Of a stretch of 64,000 nucleotides of DNA, positions 33,843 through 43,000 are shown piece after piece. A model generated the notes under the pieces. The model made no database searches. It saw only the letters and a list, made by a program, of their open reading frames with translations, and was not told the DNA's origin. Source of the stretch: an uncultured Cohaesibacter sp. (GTDB lineage: Bacteria; Pseudomonadota; Alphaproteobacteria; Rhizobiales; Cohaesibacteraceae); the NCBI RefSeq assembly GCF_963666525.1, contig NZ_OY762905.1:4195501-4259500 (forward strand). The letters run 5' to 3'. The position numbers were made by a program, and so were the translations under genes. How positions within the stretch are numbered: position 1 is the first letter of the stretch; each line of letters begins with the position of its first letter.

Positions 33843-34894
33843 CGGCAGGCGCTCCAATGGACAAGACCACAAGGCTGGCCGTGCCTGAGGATGCCGCCTG
33901 CGCAGCGTCTGATGGCATGGAGGCGGACGGGAGCTGTTCCCCCGTCCTGCCGCAGTTTCCTTTCTCCCTGCCGAGGCTATCCTCGGTCGAGCCTCTGGGA
34001 AGGCCCGTATCGGGGGGAGAGGAACTGGCGGATCGCCTTGCGCATCTTGTCCATGAGGCGCTCGTCATCGAGGCAACCCTCACGCCCAAACCGGGGCTTG
34101 TCGACGGGCGCAACGATGGCGCCCACAAGGATATGACGCTGGCGACCTTTCTTGCCAGCGCCGCTGCCCTGAGGCCACATCTGGCGGCATTCGTCACGGC
34201 GGGGGTCAAGGCTGCCTTCGAGCCTGCAGCCGATGCGCTGCTGCCGCTTCGGGCACAGGGTATTGTCTGCGAAGAGGCCATGAATACGGCGACAGCTGGT
34301 GTCAACACTCACAAGGGCGGCATCTTTGCCTTCGGCCTTTTGCTTGGCGCCGCGGGCCGCTGTCATGGGCGTGGCGGCGCCCTCACGGTCGAGGCTCTGT
34401 GTGCCGAGGTGGCGCTGCTTGCCGATGGTCTTGTCGGCAAGGAACTGGCCTGCCGCCGCAGAACGGCTAGTACGGCAGGGGAATATATTTACCGGCGATA
34501 CGGTCTCACCGGTGCCCGAGGCGAGGCCGAGAGCGGCTTTGCACTGGCCCGGCATTGTGCGCTTCCCGCCTATCTGGCAGCAAGACGGAGAGGGCAGGAT
34601 GGCGAAACAGCACTGCTTGCAGCCCTGCTGGAGCTTCTCATCCACAACAGGGATACCAATCTGGTGGCCCGTGGCGGAATTGATGGTCTGACTTTTGTGC
34701 GCAACGAGGCGGTGCGGTTGAAGCGCCTTGGCGGCGTTTCATCGCCCGACTTCATAGCCCGCTTGATGGCGCTGGACGAGGCGATGATCGACCGCAACCT
34801 CAGTCCGGGCGGTAGCGCTGATCTGCTTGCCGTCACATGGTTTCTGGCCCAGCTCGGCTCCTTCGGTCTTGATGGCCGGGGAGGGCTGGCGTGA
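33839..34894 (+). CDS. citG: Triphosphoribosyl-dephospho-CoA synthase CitG
   Basis: CitG makes the prosthetic-group precursor from ATP and dephospho-CoA. The 351-residue protein has family blocks EATLTPKPGLVDGRNDGAHKDM, GVNTHKGGIFAFGLLLGAAG and LLIHNRDTNLVARGG. The first 65 or so residues are Pro/Ser/Ala-rich and absent from most CitG proteins. ATG 33839 overlaps the citF stop; an alternative ATG at 33857 removes only six residues, so the extension remains either way unless a start near 34020 is used. citX follows with a TGATG overlap. Order citG-citX is the reverse of the enterobacterial citX-citG. Confidence 0.92.
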   Translation: MTAGAPMDKTTRLAVPEDAACAASDGMEADGSCSPVLPQFPFSLPRLSSVEPLGRPVSGGEELADRLAHLVHEALVIEATLTPKPGLVDGRNDGAHKDMTLATFLASAAALRPHLAAFVTAGVKAAFEPAADALLPLRAQGIVCEEAMNTATAGVNTHKGGIFAFGLLLGAAGRCHGRGGALTVEALCAEVALLADGLVGKELACRRRTASTAGEYIYRRYGLTGARGEAESGFALARHCALPAYLAARRRGQDGETALLAALLELLIHNRDTNLVARGGIDGLTFVRNEAVRLKRLGGVSSPDFIARLMALDEAMIDRNLSPGGSADLLAVTWFLAQLGSFGLDGRGGLA

Positions 34895-35463
34895 TGGTGG
34901 ACCTTGAAGGCTGGCTTGTCGGTGATGAGGTTGCGCTTCCGGCCATGCTGGCTGCACGCGAAGCCCGGGTGCGTCGGCGTGAGGACGGCCTGGCCCATTA
35001 TCGTCAGCCAACCCTCACACTGTCCGTGGTCATGTCCGGCCCGGTGAAGCTCTGTCCGCTCACCAGCCTGCTGTTTGACGAGGCCCTGAAGGCTGTGCCG
35101 CAGGCATTTGCGGCGCACGGTATCGCGTTCGAGAAGCTCTGGAGCGGAAGCCCCGCCACCGGCCCGGAGGCGCTGTTCACCGTCGATACCGATGGGGAGG
35201 ATCTCAAACGAGCCATGGTCGCTCTTGAAGAGACCCATCCGCTGGGGCGACTGTGGGATCTGGATGTGCATGGATCGGACGGTCGCAGCATTTCCCGCCG
35301 CGACCTTGGTCTTGCCCCGCGACGCTGCCTTATCTGTGAGGAAGCCGCTCACGCCTGCGCACGATCACGACGCCATGGGCTCGAAGATGTCTGGGCGACG
35401 ATGGTCCGGTTTGTCTGCGTCTGGCAGGAAGAGGCAGAAAAAGGCGCTAACTTTTCATCTTAG
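34894..35463 (+). CDS. citX: Apo-citrate lyase phosphoribosyl-dephospho-CoA transferase CitX
   Basis: CitX attaches the prosthetic group made by CitG to Ser14 of CitD. The 189-residue protein has SGPVKLCPLTSLLFDEAL and the strongly conserved run HPLGRLWDLDV, SRRDLGLAPRRCLICEEAA and a following CAR, almost as in enterobacterial CitX. The start ATG 34894 shares its first base with the citG stop (TGATG); a GTG three bases earlier is also possible. It ends the citC-D-E-F-G-X run, so every gene needed to build active citrate lyase is present. No oxaloacetate decarboxylase gene is in the window. Confidence 0.9.
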   Translation: MVDLEGWLVGDEVALPAMLAAREARVRRREDGLAHYRQPTLTLSVVMSGPVKLCPLTSLLFDEALKAVPQAFAAHGIAFEKLWSGSPATGPEALFTVDTDGEDLKRAMVALEETHPLGRLWDLDVHGSDGRSISRRDLGLAPRRCLICEEAAHACARSRRHGLEDVWATMVRFVCVWQEEAEKGANFSS

Positions 35464-35675
35464 GGTCACATGGCTCTTACAACAGACCCTCAGCCCTTGA
35501 GTTGAGGGCGACGCGAAGGAAAGGATAAAGACAGGCTCTGGCTGTCTGGCAAGGCGCACCGGCAAAGGCCAGATTGAAGCAAGTGAAACATCTCTCAAGC
35601 GGGAGTTGAAGATTGGGCGCATTGGGAATAGATTACCGATGCATTGGTTGAAACTGTTTTTCGTGGAGTTCCTTT

Positions 35676-36269
35676 TTGATTAAGAAATTGACGGATCCTG
35701 AGGTTCTCAAAGCACTCGAGGCCCACGCGGAACAGTTCGACTTCATTCTCGTGCCCGGTTTCAAGAACAGCGGCCCGGAGCATTGGCAGAGCTTCTGGGA
35801 ACGGGAAATCGAATTGTTTCACAGGATTGAACAGAGCAAATGGGAACAGCGCGACATCGTGCTGTGGATCGACGCCATCGGGCGGATGCTGGCCAAGCGC
35901 AAGCGCCCGGCGATTCTCATCGGGCATTCCCTTGGTGCGCTGGCCTCATCCTGTGTCATCGCCAGGGGTGATCTCGATATTGTTGGCGGCATGTTTGTGG
36001 CACCTGCCGAGCCGATGCGCTTTGCAGCCGAAGACCGAGTGCCCCATCAGAAGCTGCCGGTGCCGACGGTGGTGGTTGCCAGCCACAATGACAAGCTGAT
36101 TTCCTTTGGCCGTGCCAAGTCGTTGGCCGATGGCTGGGGTGCCGACTTCATCGATGTTGGTGAAGCCGGCCACATCAATTCCGAGGCAGGCTTTGGCCGC
36201 TGGCCCTATGGGCTGACAATCCTCAAGGAACTGGCTGACCGTATCGTCGCGAGCCAGAAGGCCGACTGA
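35676..36269 (+). CDS. Alpha/beta hydrolase of the RBBP9/YdeN family
   Basis: The 197-residue protein is a small serine hydrolase. The nucleophile Ser85 lies in LIGHSLGALASS, with Asp139 (SHNDKLISFG) and His166 (EAGHINSEAGFGRWPYG) completing the triad. This last block is diagnostic of the RBBP9/YdeN group. Natural substrates of bacterial members are unknown. Translation apparently starts at TTG 35676 with GGAG eight bases before; no ATG lies nearby. It stands alone between citX (213 bases upstream) and the convergent solute-binding protein gene. Although the gene lies near citrate genes, nothing links it to citrate metabolism. Confidence 0.85.
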   Translation: MIKKLTDPEVLKALEAHAEQFDFILVPGFKNSGPEHWQSFWEREIELFHRIEQSKWEQRDIVLWIDAIGRMLAKRKRPAILIGHSLGALASSCVIARGDLDIVGGMFVAPAEPMRFAAEDRVPHQKLPVPTVVVASHNDKLISFGRAKSLADGWGADFIDVGEAGHINSEAGFGRWPYGLTILKELADRIVASQKAD

Positions 36270-36402
36270 CAGGCCGTCCGGTCTGGTCGCCCGTTAAGGC
36301 TTTCAGTGATGCGCAGTGCTTCCAAGACCGTCGCAATCCCTTGCAGCTTTTTCCAGGTTCGATAGTACACCGTTCGAACCACCCGGTGCAGGCGCTCATC
36401 CC

Positions 36403-37482
36403 TCACTCGGATTCAGGCTTTTTGAAAAGACTGTTCCAGACATCAAGAAAATACCGCCGCTTCAACGTATCCTGATAGGTCAGCAGTGCAATCCCCATCT
36501 TGATGGGCAGGTAGGCGTTGGTGGAATTCTGCGGCAACTTGAGCCGCCGCTGGTCCGGTGCGATCGGGATCAGCGAGGTATCCTGCGCCATCTTTTGCTG
36601 GCCTGCGTCCGACAGCAGATATTCCATGAAGCGCTCCGCCTCTGCCCGCTTGTTCGAATATTTGTAGATGAAGGCGGTACGCGACATGACGATTGTGTAG
36701 TCTTCAAACTGGAAGATGCCGACATTCGGGTCGCGGGAAGCCAGCTCCAGCGCATAGGTTCCAATCACATTATAGCCAAGGATGAGGTTGCCCGACGCCA
36801 CAGCATCCAGAATCGCCGATGTGAAGCCATAGGTTCGCATCTTGGCTCGGCTCAGAGCCTCGATGACCCGGAAGATCTTGTCACTCTGGATCGCATCCTG
36901 TGTGAAAAACAGATAGCCAGCACCGGATGAGGCCGCATCATAGGTGCCGACCTTGCCCTCGAAGGTTGGCAGGTTGTTGATCAACAGATCGGCAAGGTCC
37001 GAATGGGTGCGGGGCAGCGGATAGCCCTCGAAGGCGGCCTTGTTGTAGACCAGCACGATCGGCTCATAGGTGAAGCCGTAAAGCTCGTTGCGCCATTGTG
37101 CCCATAGCGGTGTCGAGCCTGCCTTGTCGGCACTGAAGGGGGAGGCAAGTCCCTCGTTCACCAGCTTGACCTGCAGGTCCATGGCCGAACTGATCACCAG
37201 GTCGATCTTGCTGTCCCGGCGTTCCCTTGCTGTGATGACATGGTCATAGAGTTCATTGGTCGTCACTTCGTGATAGGAGACCGAAATGTCGGGATTGGCC
37301 TGCTCAAAGGCGCGGATCAGGCTTTGAAAGGCGGCTGTGTCGGTTGTGCTCCAGATGTCGATTGCAGTCCTGTCCTGAGCCCGAGCTGCTTGAGAGAGAA
37401 CGCTGCAGAGCAGCACGGCAACGACCGTTACCACGGCACGCCATCTGGCAATCATCCCCTTGTGGTGAGCTCTAACCATCAT
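36403..37482 (-). CDS. Extracytoplasmic solute-binding protein linked to a TctDE-type sensor
   Basis: The 359-residue protein resembles family 1 or iron-type (AfuA/FbpA) ABC receptors, with a signal peptide ending near QAARA (about 35) and blocks AIDIWSTTDTAAFQSLIRAFEQ (start of the mature lobe) and GYNVIGTYALELA. No permease or ATPase gene adjoins it. Instead its start overlaps the histidine kinase stop by four bases (ATGA), so it is the third gene of a response regulator, kinase, receptor operon. Similar trios occur in Rhizobiales and Brucella relatives. I infer it acts as a periplasmic co-sensor that presents a ligand to the kinase. A transport role with distant membrane subunits remains possible. 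Confidence 0.8.
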   Translation of the reverse strand: MMVRAHHKGMIARWRAVVTVVAVLLCSVLSQAARAQDRTAIDIWSTTDTAAFQSLIRAFEQANPDISVSYHEVTTNELYDHVITARERRDSKIDLVISSAMDLQVKLVNEGLASPFSADKAGSTPLWAQWRNELYGFTYEPIVLVYNKAAFEGYPLPRTHSDLADLLINNLPTFEGKVGTYDAASSGAGYLFFTQDAIQSDKIFRVIEALSRAKMRTYGFTSAILDAVASGNLILGYNVIGTYALELASRDPNVGIFQFEDYTIVMSRTAFIYKYSNKRAEAERFMEYLLSDAGQQKMAQDTSLIPIAPDQRRLKLPQNSTNAYLPIKMGIALLTYQDTLKRRYFLDVWNSLFKKPESE

Positions 37483-38912
37483 GTGTCCCCCGGCTTTCTC
37501 GAGAAAATCATGCGCACACTGAGGCCTCCCAGAGCGGAATCCCCCAGTTGCAGGCGTGCCCTGTGGCTGCGTATGACCTCGTCCACAATGCTGAGGCCAA
37601 GTCCCGAGCCCTCGGAGGCGGCTTCCGTGGTGTAGAAGCGCTCCAGGACCTTCTCCCGCTTGTCCTCCGGAATGCCCGGGCCGGCGTCATCCACCTGCAG
37701 GATGAGCTGGTTGAGCCTCTTGCCGGTCTTGGCGAACAGCGAGATATCGATCTTGTTGCTGGCGGGGCCATGCTTGATGGCATTGTCGATGACGTTGCTG
37801 AGCGCCTCGCGCATGGAGATCACGTCGCCGGCAATGAGGTCGGCATCCGGGCCGCCGTCCTCGATCTCCGGGGCGATGGAAACCGAAAAGTCGATGTCCG
37901 ATTTCATGTGTTCCCTGAGCAGGGACTGCAAGACGGTCTTGATGAGATCGCCAAGGTGAATGTCGGATACGATCTTCTGATCAGCCCGATGGATCACCAT
38001 CGCGTGGGCGAGAAGCTGGTTGGTCAGGTGAATGGTCTTGCGGCTCTGCCGCTCTGCCTTGTCCACCCGTCCCTGCCGCATGTCGGGATCCTGCTCCTTG
38101 CTGGCGAGCTCCAGTTGCCCCTGCAGGGCGGAGAGAGCCGTGCGGATCTGATGGGTCACGTCGGCGATGAAGATCTGGGAATGGTCCAGATTGTTCTTCA
38201 GGCGCGATATGAAGCCGTTGATCGACAGGATCAGGCTGGCCACCTCGCGAGGCGGGGTCACGGGCAAGGGCGTGAAGTCGGAAATATCCCTCTGACGCAG
38301 ATTCTGTTCCACGTCGATCAGAGGATGCAGGGCCCGGTTGATGGCGATCCAGACAAACAGCAGTCCGACCACCGTGATGAACAGCGCCACGGCGAACCCG
38401 CGCCAGAAAAGATCGGCCACCATATCGTGTCGCGCGATGCAGGTCTGCCCGAATTCGACGATCAGCCAGAGCGAACGGGCATCTCCCGTGAGGAAACGGG
38501 CCTGCTGCATGAAGCGGACCGTCTCGCCGCTATAGGCATCATCCCAATAGACCGGCCGCTCGCTGGGCTTGTAATTGGCCGCCGGGCGCAGATCGTGCGA
38601 GGCTGTAATGGTCTCGTTGTCCTGGGTGAAGATCCGATAGAAAACGCGGTCCTGCTTGGCAAGGCCGAGGATCTCGAAGGCCGAATAGGGAATGTCCACC
38701 CGCACTTCGCCCGACGTCAGGTTGGCGCGCTCCAGAATCGCCAGTGCCGCTCCATGCAGCAGTCGGTCATAGGATTCGTTTGCCGCCTGTTGCGCATAGC
38801 CCCATAGCCCGATGCATATCACCGTCAGGATGGCCAGAAACCCGGCCCCCATGCTCAGGATGAGCCGGTGGCGCATGGACTTCTGCGTGAGGCGCTTGGC
38901 GGACTGTCTCAT
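37479..38912 (-). CDS. tctE: Sensor histidine kinase, TctE type
   Basis: The 477-residue kinase has a membrane helix at about 18-40, a periplasmic 2CSK_N domain typical of TctE (block YDRLLHGAALAILERA, then VDIPYSAFEIL and RVFYRIF), a second helix at about 170-192, and a HAMP-like segment. The catalytic core follows with phospho-acceptor His254 in DVTHQIRTALSAL, N-box NVIDNAIKHG, G1 DDAGPGIP and G2 GSGLGLSIV. The H-box has Ala where RTPL is normal. It lies 27 bases after the response regulator gene and overlaps the receptor gene. TctE homologues control tripartite carboxylate transporters, so tctCBA about 10 kb away is the likely target. Confidence 0.88.
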   Translation of the reverse strand: MRQSAKRLTQKSMRHRLILSMGAGFLAILTVICIGLWGYAQQAANESYDRLLHGAALAILERANLTSGEVRVDIPYSAFEILGLAKQDRVFYRIFTQDNETITASHDLRPAANYKPSERPVYWDDAYSGETVRFMQQARFLTGDARSLWLIVEFGQTCIARHDMVADLFWRGFAVALFITVVGLLFVWIAINRALHPLIDVEQNLRQRDISDFTPLPVTPPREVASLILSINGFISRLKNNLDHSQIFIADVTHQIRTALSALQGQLELASKEQDPDMRQGRVDKAERQSRKTIHLTNQLLAHAMVIHRADQKIVSDIHLGDLIKTVLQSLLREHMKSDIDFSVSIAPEIEDGGPDADLIAGDVISMREALSNVIDNAIKHGPASNKIDISLFAKTGKRLNQLILQVDDAGPGIPEDKREKVLERFYTTEAASEGSGLGLSIVDEVIRSHRARLQLGDSALGGLSVRMIFSRKPGDT

Positions 38913-38939
38913 CTGTGCATCGCGCTCCGGCGGTCTGGT

Positions 38940-39611
38940 TCAGCTCTCATCGATATGGCCGATATAGCCGAGCCCGCGGATCGTCTTGATCATGAAGGGC
39001 GATCCATCCAGCTTCTTGCGCAGGCGCGTGATGGTCTGTTCGATGGCATTGAAACTTGGCGCTTCATCGAAATTGTAGATCTTGTCCGCGATCTCTTCCT
39101 TGGTTAGAACGCGATCCGGATTGGTCAGGAACAGCTCGAACAGCTGCACCTCCTTGTTACGCAGCTCGATGTCCTGACCATCAACATTGGCCAGCTTCGT
39201 GCCCCAGTCGAAGGTGAGATTGCCTGCCTTGAACAAATTGCGGGCAAGGCCTGACTTGCGCCGTGCCAACGCCCGGCAACGGGCAATCAGTTCACGGAAG
39301 TCGAATGGCTTGGTCATGTAGTCGTCGGCACCGGCATCCAGCCCGACCACGCGATCATCGATTTCCGACCGGGCCGAAAGCACCAGAACCGGCGTGTCGA
39401 GATTGCGCGCTCGAATGGAGCGCAACAGTTCGAAGCCGTTGCGTCCGGGCAGGTTGATATCCAGCAGGACGAGATCGAATTGCTTGTGACGCAGGATATA
39501 GTCCGCCTCGTCCCCGTCACTTTCGTGATCGATCACGTGGCCTTCCTTGCGGAAGCGCTCGACGACGGTTTCCGCCAGCGCCATGTTATCTTCGACAAAA
39601 AGTACGCGCAT
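38940..39611 (-). CDS. tctD: OmpR-family response regulator, TctD type
   Basis: The 223-residue protein has a receiver domain with acidic pocket EDN (7-9) and phospho-acceptor Asp51 in VLLDINLPGRNGFELL, a Lys in DYMTKPFDFRELIA, and a C-terminal winged helix ending in TIRGLGYIG. It partners the downstream TctE-type kinase. ATG 39611 starts exactly at the conserved MRVLFVEDN; in-frame codons upstream to 39713 add 34 residues unlike a receiver. As an OmpR-type protein it should bind direct repeats; a tandem CAGACTAG lies before tctC at 26473. Confidence 0.92.
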   Translation of the reverse strand: MRVLFVEDNMALAETVVERFRKEGHVIDHESDGDEADYILRHKQFDLVLLDINLPGRNGFELLRSIRARNLDTPVLVLSARSEIDDRVVGLDAGADDYMTKPFDFRELIARCRALARRKSGLARNLFKAGNLTFDWGTKLANVDGQDIELRNKEVQLFELFLTNPDRVLTKEEIADKIYNFDEAPSFNAIEQTITRLRKKLDGSPFMIKTIRGLGYIGHIDES

Positions 39612-40029
39612 TCCTGATGCTAGATCCTTGATCCCCCCAAGCATCTGGGCTGTCTTGCTATACCGGTCCTCCCAGAGCGTGTTCAGAGTAGGTTTCAACC
39701 TGGTCCGGGTCAATAAGCCTCGCCATATAGCCTGTGATATCTGGAAAAATTCTGATCTTGCCTGAAGGCTGAACTGGCCTGGCCCGGCGATCCGTTTCTA
39801 GTCAAGGTGGTGGTGCCTTGCCGGGCATGAGAAATTGTTGTTCGGTTGCCAAAGGAGAAGGCTGCAAGCCCTCCGTGTTTGAGAAAAATGGTCGTCATGA
39901 ACCTGATCCTGTAAGTATATCAAATGATTGAGAGTACAAATTCAACGATATTTCGAATAAATCGAAATTTAACCCACCGCGCTTAGTATCAAGTTCGTTT
40001 CAACTTCTGTTCGGTGTTGATTGGCGACT
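39612..40029. promoter_or_regulatory. Divergent region between the tctD-like gene and the Amt fusion gene
   Basis: These 418 bases lie between oppositely transcribed genes and must contain both promoters. The half next to the Amt gene is AT-rich and holds an inverted repeat ATTTCG-N7-CGAAAT at 39950-39968, a candidate operator. I see no sigma-54 promoter motif of the kind found before amtB genes. Confidence 0.45.
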
Positions 40030-43000
40030 ATGCGTATTAAACCAGTAATTGTTTCCTCGCTAATATTGTCAGTGTTCTTGACGGGGGCTGCTTATGCTTC
40101 CGACGCATCAACGCTCAGGGCTGATATCGATCTGACGTGGGTCATGTCGGCGGCAGCCCTTGTGATGTTCATGCAGGTCGGCTTCCTGATGCTGGAAGCC
40201 GGAATGGTGCGGTCCAAGAACTCCATCAACGTGGCGCAGAAGAACCTGCTCGATTTCGTTTTCTCGGTGGCTGCCTTTACCGTCGTGGGCTTCATGATTG
40301 CCTTCGGACGTTCCTATGGTGTGATCGGGCTCGACTGGCGCTATTTTGGCCTCCAGCAACTGACCTCGCACGAGGCTGCCTTTTTTGTCTTCCAGATCAT
40401 GTTCTGCGGCACGGCTGCGACGATCGTTTCCGGCGCGGTTGCCGAACGGATCCGGCTGTCTTCCTATGTTCTGGCGTCTGTCTTCCTGTCGGCGATCATC
40501 TTTCCCGTTTATGCCCACTGGGTTTGGGGCAGTGCGCTCTTTCCCAATGAAGGTGCCTTTCTGGCCAACATGGGCTTCATCGATTTTGCCGGGTCTTCGG
40601 TTGTTCACTCGACGGGCGGCTGGGTGTCACTGGCGGGCTGCCTCCTGCTTGGCCCGCGTGACGGGCGTTTCGATGCCAAGGGTAACCCCGTGCGTCTTGC
40701 CGGCCACAGCCCTGTTCTGGCAACCACTGGCGCGTTGCTGCTGTTCATCGGTTGGCTCGGTTTCAATGGCGGCTCGACGCTGACGGCCAGCGAAAATGTC
40801 GCCTATATCATCCTCAATACCGTTCTCGCAGGCGGCTTTGGTACCATCGCCGGATTCAGTCTCGGGTATTTCCAGGACGGCCACTATCTGCCAGAGAAGT
40901 CTCTTGCGGGTCTCATCGGTGGTCTGGTTGCCGTGACTGCCGGCTGTGCCGTTCTCACGCCACTAGGCGCGATTGTCATCGGTACACTTGGCGGTCTGGT
41001 CGCTGTCATCGCCAACCGCATATTGGAAACCCGTTGGAAGATTGATGACGCGGTGGGGGCAATCGGGGCGCATGGCTTTGCCGGGCTGATCGGAACCGTG
41101 GGTCTTGCCTTGCTGGCTCCCGCCCATCTGTTCGAACACGGTCGCCAGTACCAGATCCTGATCCAGATGCTCGGGGCAGGTCTCAATTTCGTTGTCAGCT
41201 TCGGGCTCGGCTTCCTCTGCTTCTGGTTCCTCAAACGCTTCCTGCGTCTGCGTGCCAGCCGTGAAGAGGAATTGGTCGGCCTCAACATTGCCGAACATGC
41301 AACGCGCATCGGTGTCGGTCATGTCGAAGAAGCGATGGAAAAGCTGCTCTCCGGCCAAAGCGGGTTCTCGCAGCGATTGCCGGCCGTAGCCGGTGACGAA
41401 GCCGAGAATCTGACCAGTCTGTTCAACAATCTCATGGTCAATCTCGAGGCTGAGCACAACAAGCTGAGCGAGCTGGAAATGCTCAAGGCGCAGTCGGAAG
41501 AATCCGAACGCATCGCCGCCCTGTCGAATGCCACATTCGAAGGCATCGCCATCCACCACAATGGCATGGTGATCGACGGCAATCGCCAGATCGCGGAATT
41601 GCTCGACTACAGCCTTGACGAGGTCATTGGCAAGAACATCATGCAGTTTGCCGATGAAAAGCATCGCGGACGCATCGAGCGCTCGATTGCCGAAAACTGC
41701 GTTGAACCCTATGAAGCCGTGCTGCTGTCCAAAACCGGAGAGCGGATTCCCGTTGCCATCCGTGGCCGCATGATCAACTACCGGGGGCGGGATGTTCGCA
41801 TTTCCTGTTTCGTTGACCTGAGGGAACGCAAGGCAGCGGAAGAACACATCCGTATCATGGCCCAACATGACGCGCTGACCGGTGTTGCCAACCGGTCGCT
41901 GTTCAACACCCAGCTGGAAAATGCCGTCAGAACCGCTACAGAACAGCGCGCCATAGCCCTGATCCTCATCGATCTTGACCGCTTCAAGAACGTCAACGAC
42001 GTCTATGGCCATCCGGCCGGAGATATCGTCATCAAGGAAACAGCGGCGCGCCTCAAGGCAATCGCCGGGGTCAATGACAGTGTCGCCCGTCTTGGTGGTG
42101 ATGAATTTGCAATCATCCAGCGCAATATCCTCTTCACCAACCAGGCCGCCGATACCGGGCACCGGATTGTCAACGAATTGTCGCGACCGATCCAGATCGA
42201 CGAAAACACGTCCGTTCTGATCGGTGCCAGCGTCGGCATAGCCCTCAGCCCGGAACATGCCAAGGACGCAGAGACCATCTTCTCTCGTGCCGACATCGCG
42301 CTCTATCATTCCAAGAACACTGGCCGCAACATCTCCAATCTCTATCGCTCTGGCCTCAACAAGCTGATGGAGAAACGGCGCGCACTGCAGGCCAGCCTTG
42401 AAAAAGCGCTCAAGAACGACGAGTTCGAGCTCTACTATCAGCCGCGGGTCGATGCCAGAACGCTGGAAATCAATTCCTATGAAGTCCTGTTGCGCTGGAA
42501 CCATCCGAAAAAGGGCGTCATCAGCCCCGGTGAATTCATCCCGGTCGCAGAAGCCAGCGGCCTGATCGTCGGCATCGATGCCTGGGTCTTCCGCCGCGCC
42601 TGCGAAGATGCTGCCAAGCACCTCAAAGGCTATCGGATCAGCGTCAACATCAGCCCGCTCGCCTTCCTGCAGCGAGACTTCGTGAAGTCGATCCAGACGA
42701 TGCTTGAACAAACCGGTGCAATACCAGAGCAGATCGAGCTGGAACTGACGGAGAGCATGCTCATCGAGGATGACGAGCGCGGACTTGCCGTCATGAAGCA
42801 GCTCAAGGCGCTCGGGCTGGCTCTGGCATTGGATGACTTCGGCACCGGCTATTCGTCGCTGTCCTACCTGTCCAAATATCCGTTCGATACCATCAAGATC
42901 GACCGCAACTTCGTTGTGGCACTCGGTCAGGAGAAAAGCGCGACGGCGATCATGAAGGTTATCATTGGCCTGGGCAAGGGCCTCGGCATGGACATTGTGG

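Noticed and set aside
32298-33872. Long open frame (524 codons) on the minus strand opposite citF
   Set aside because: CitF on the plus strand has full family motifs; the antisense frame has none.
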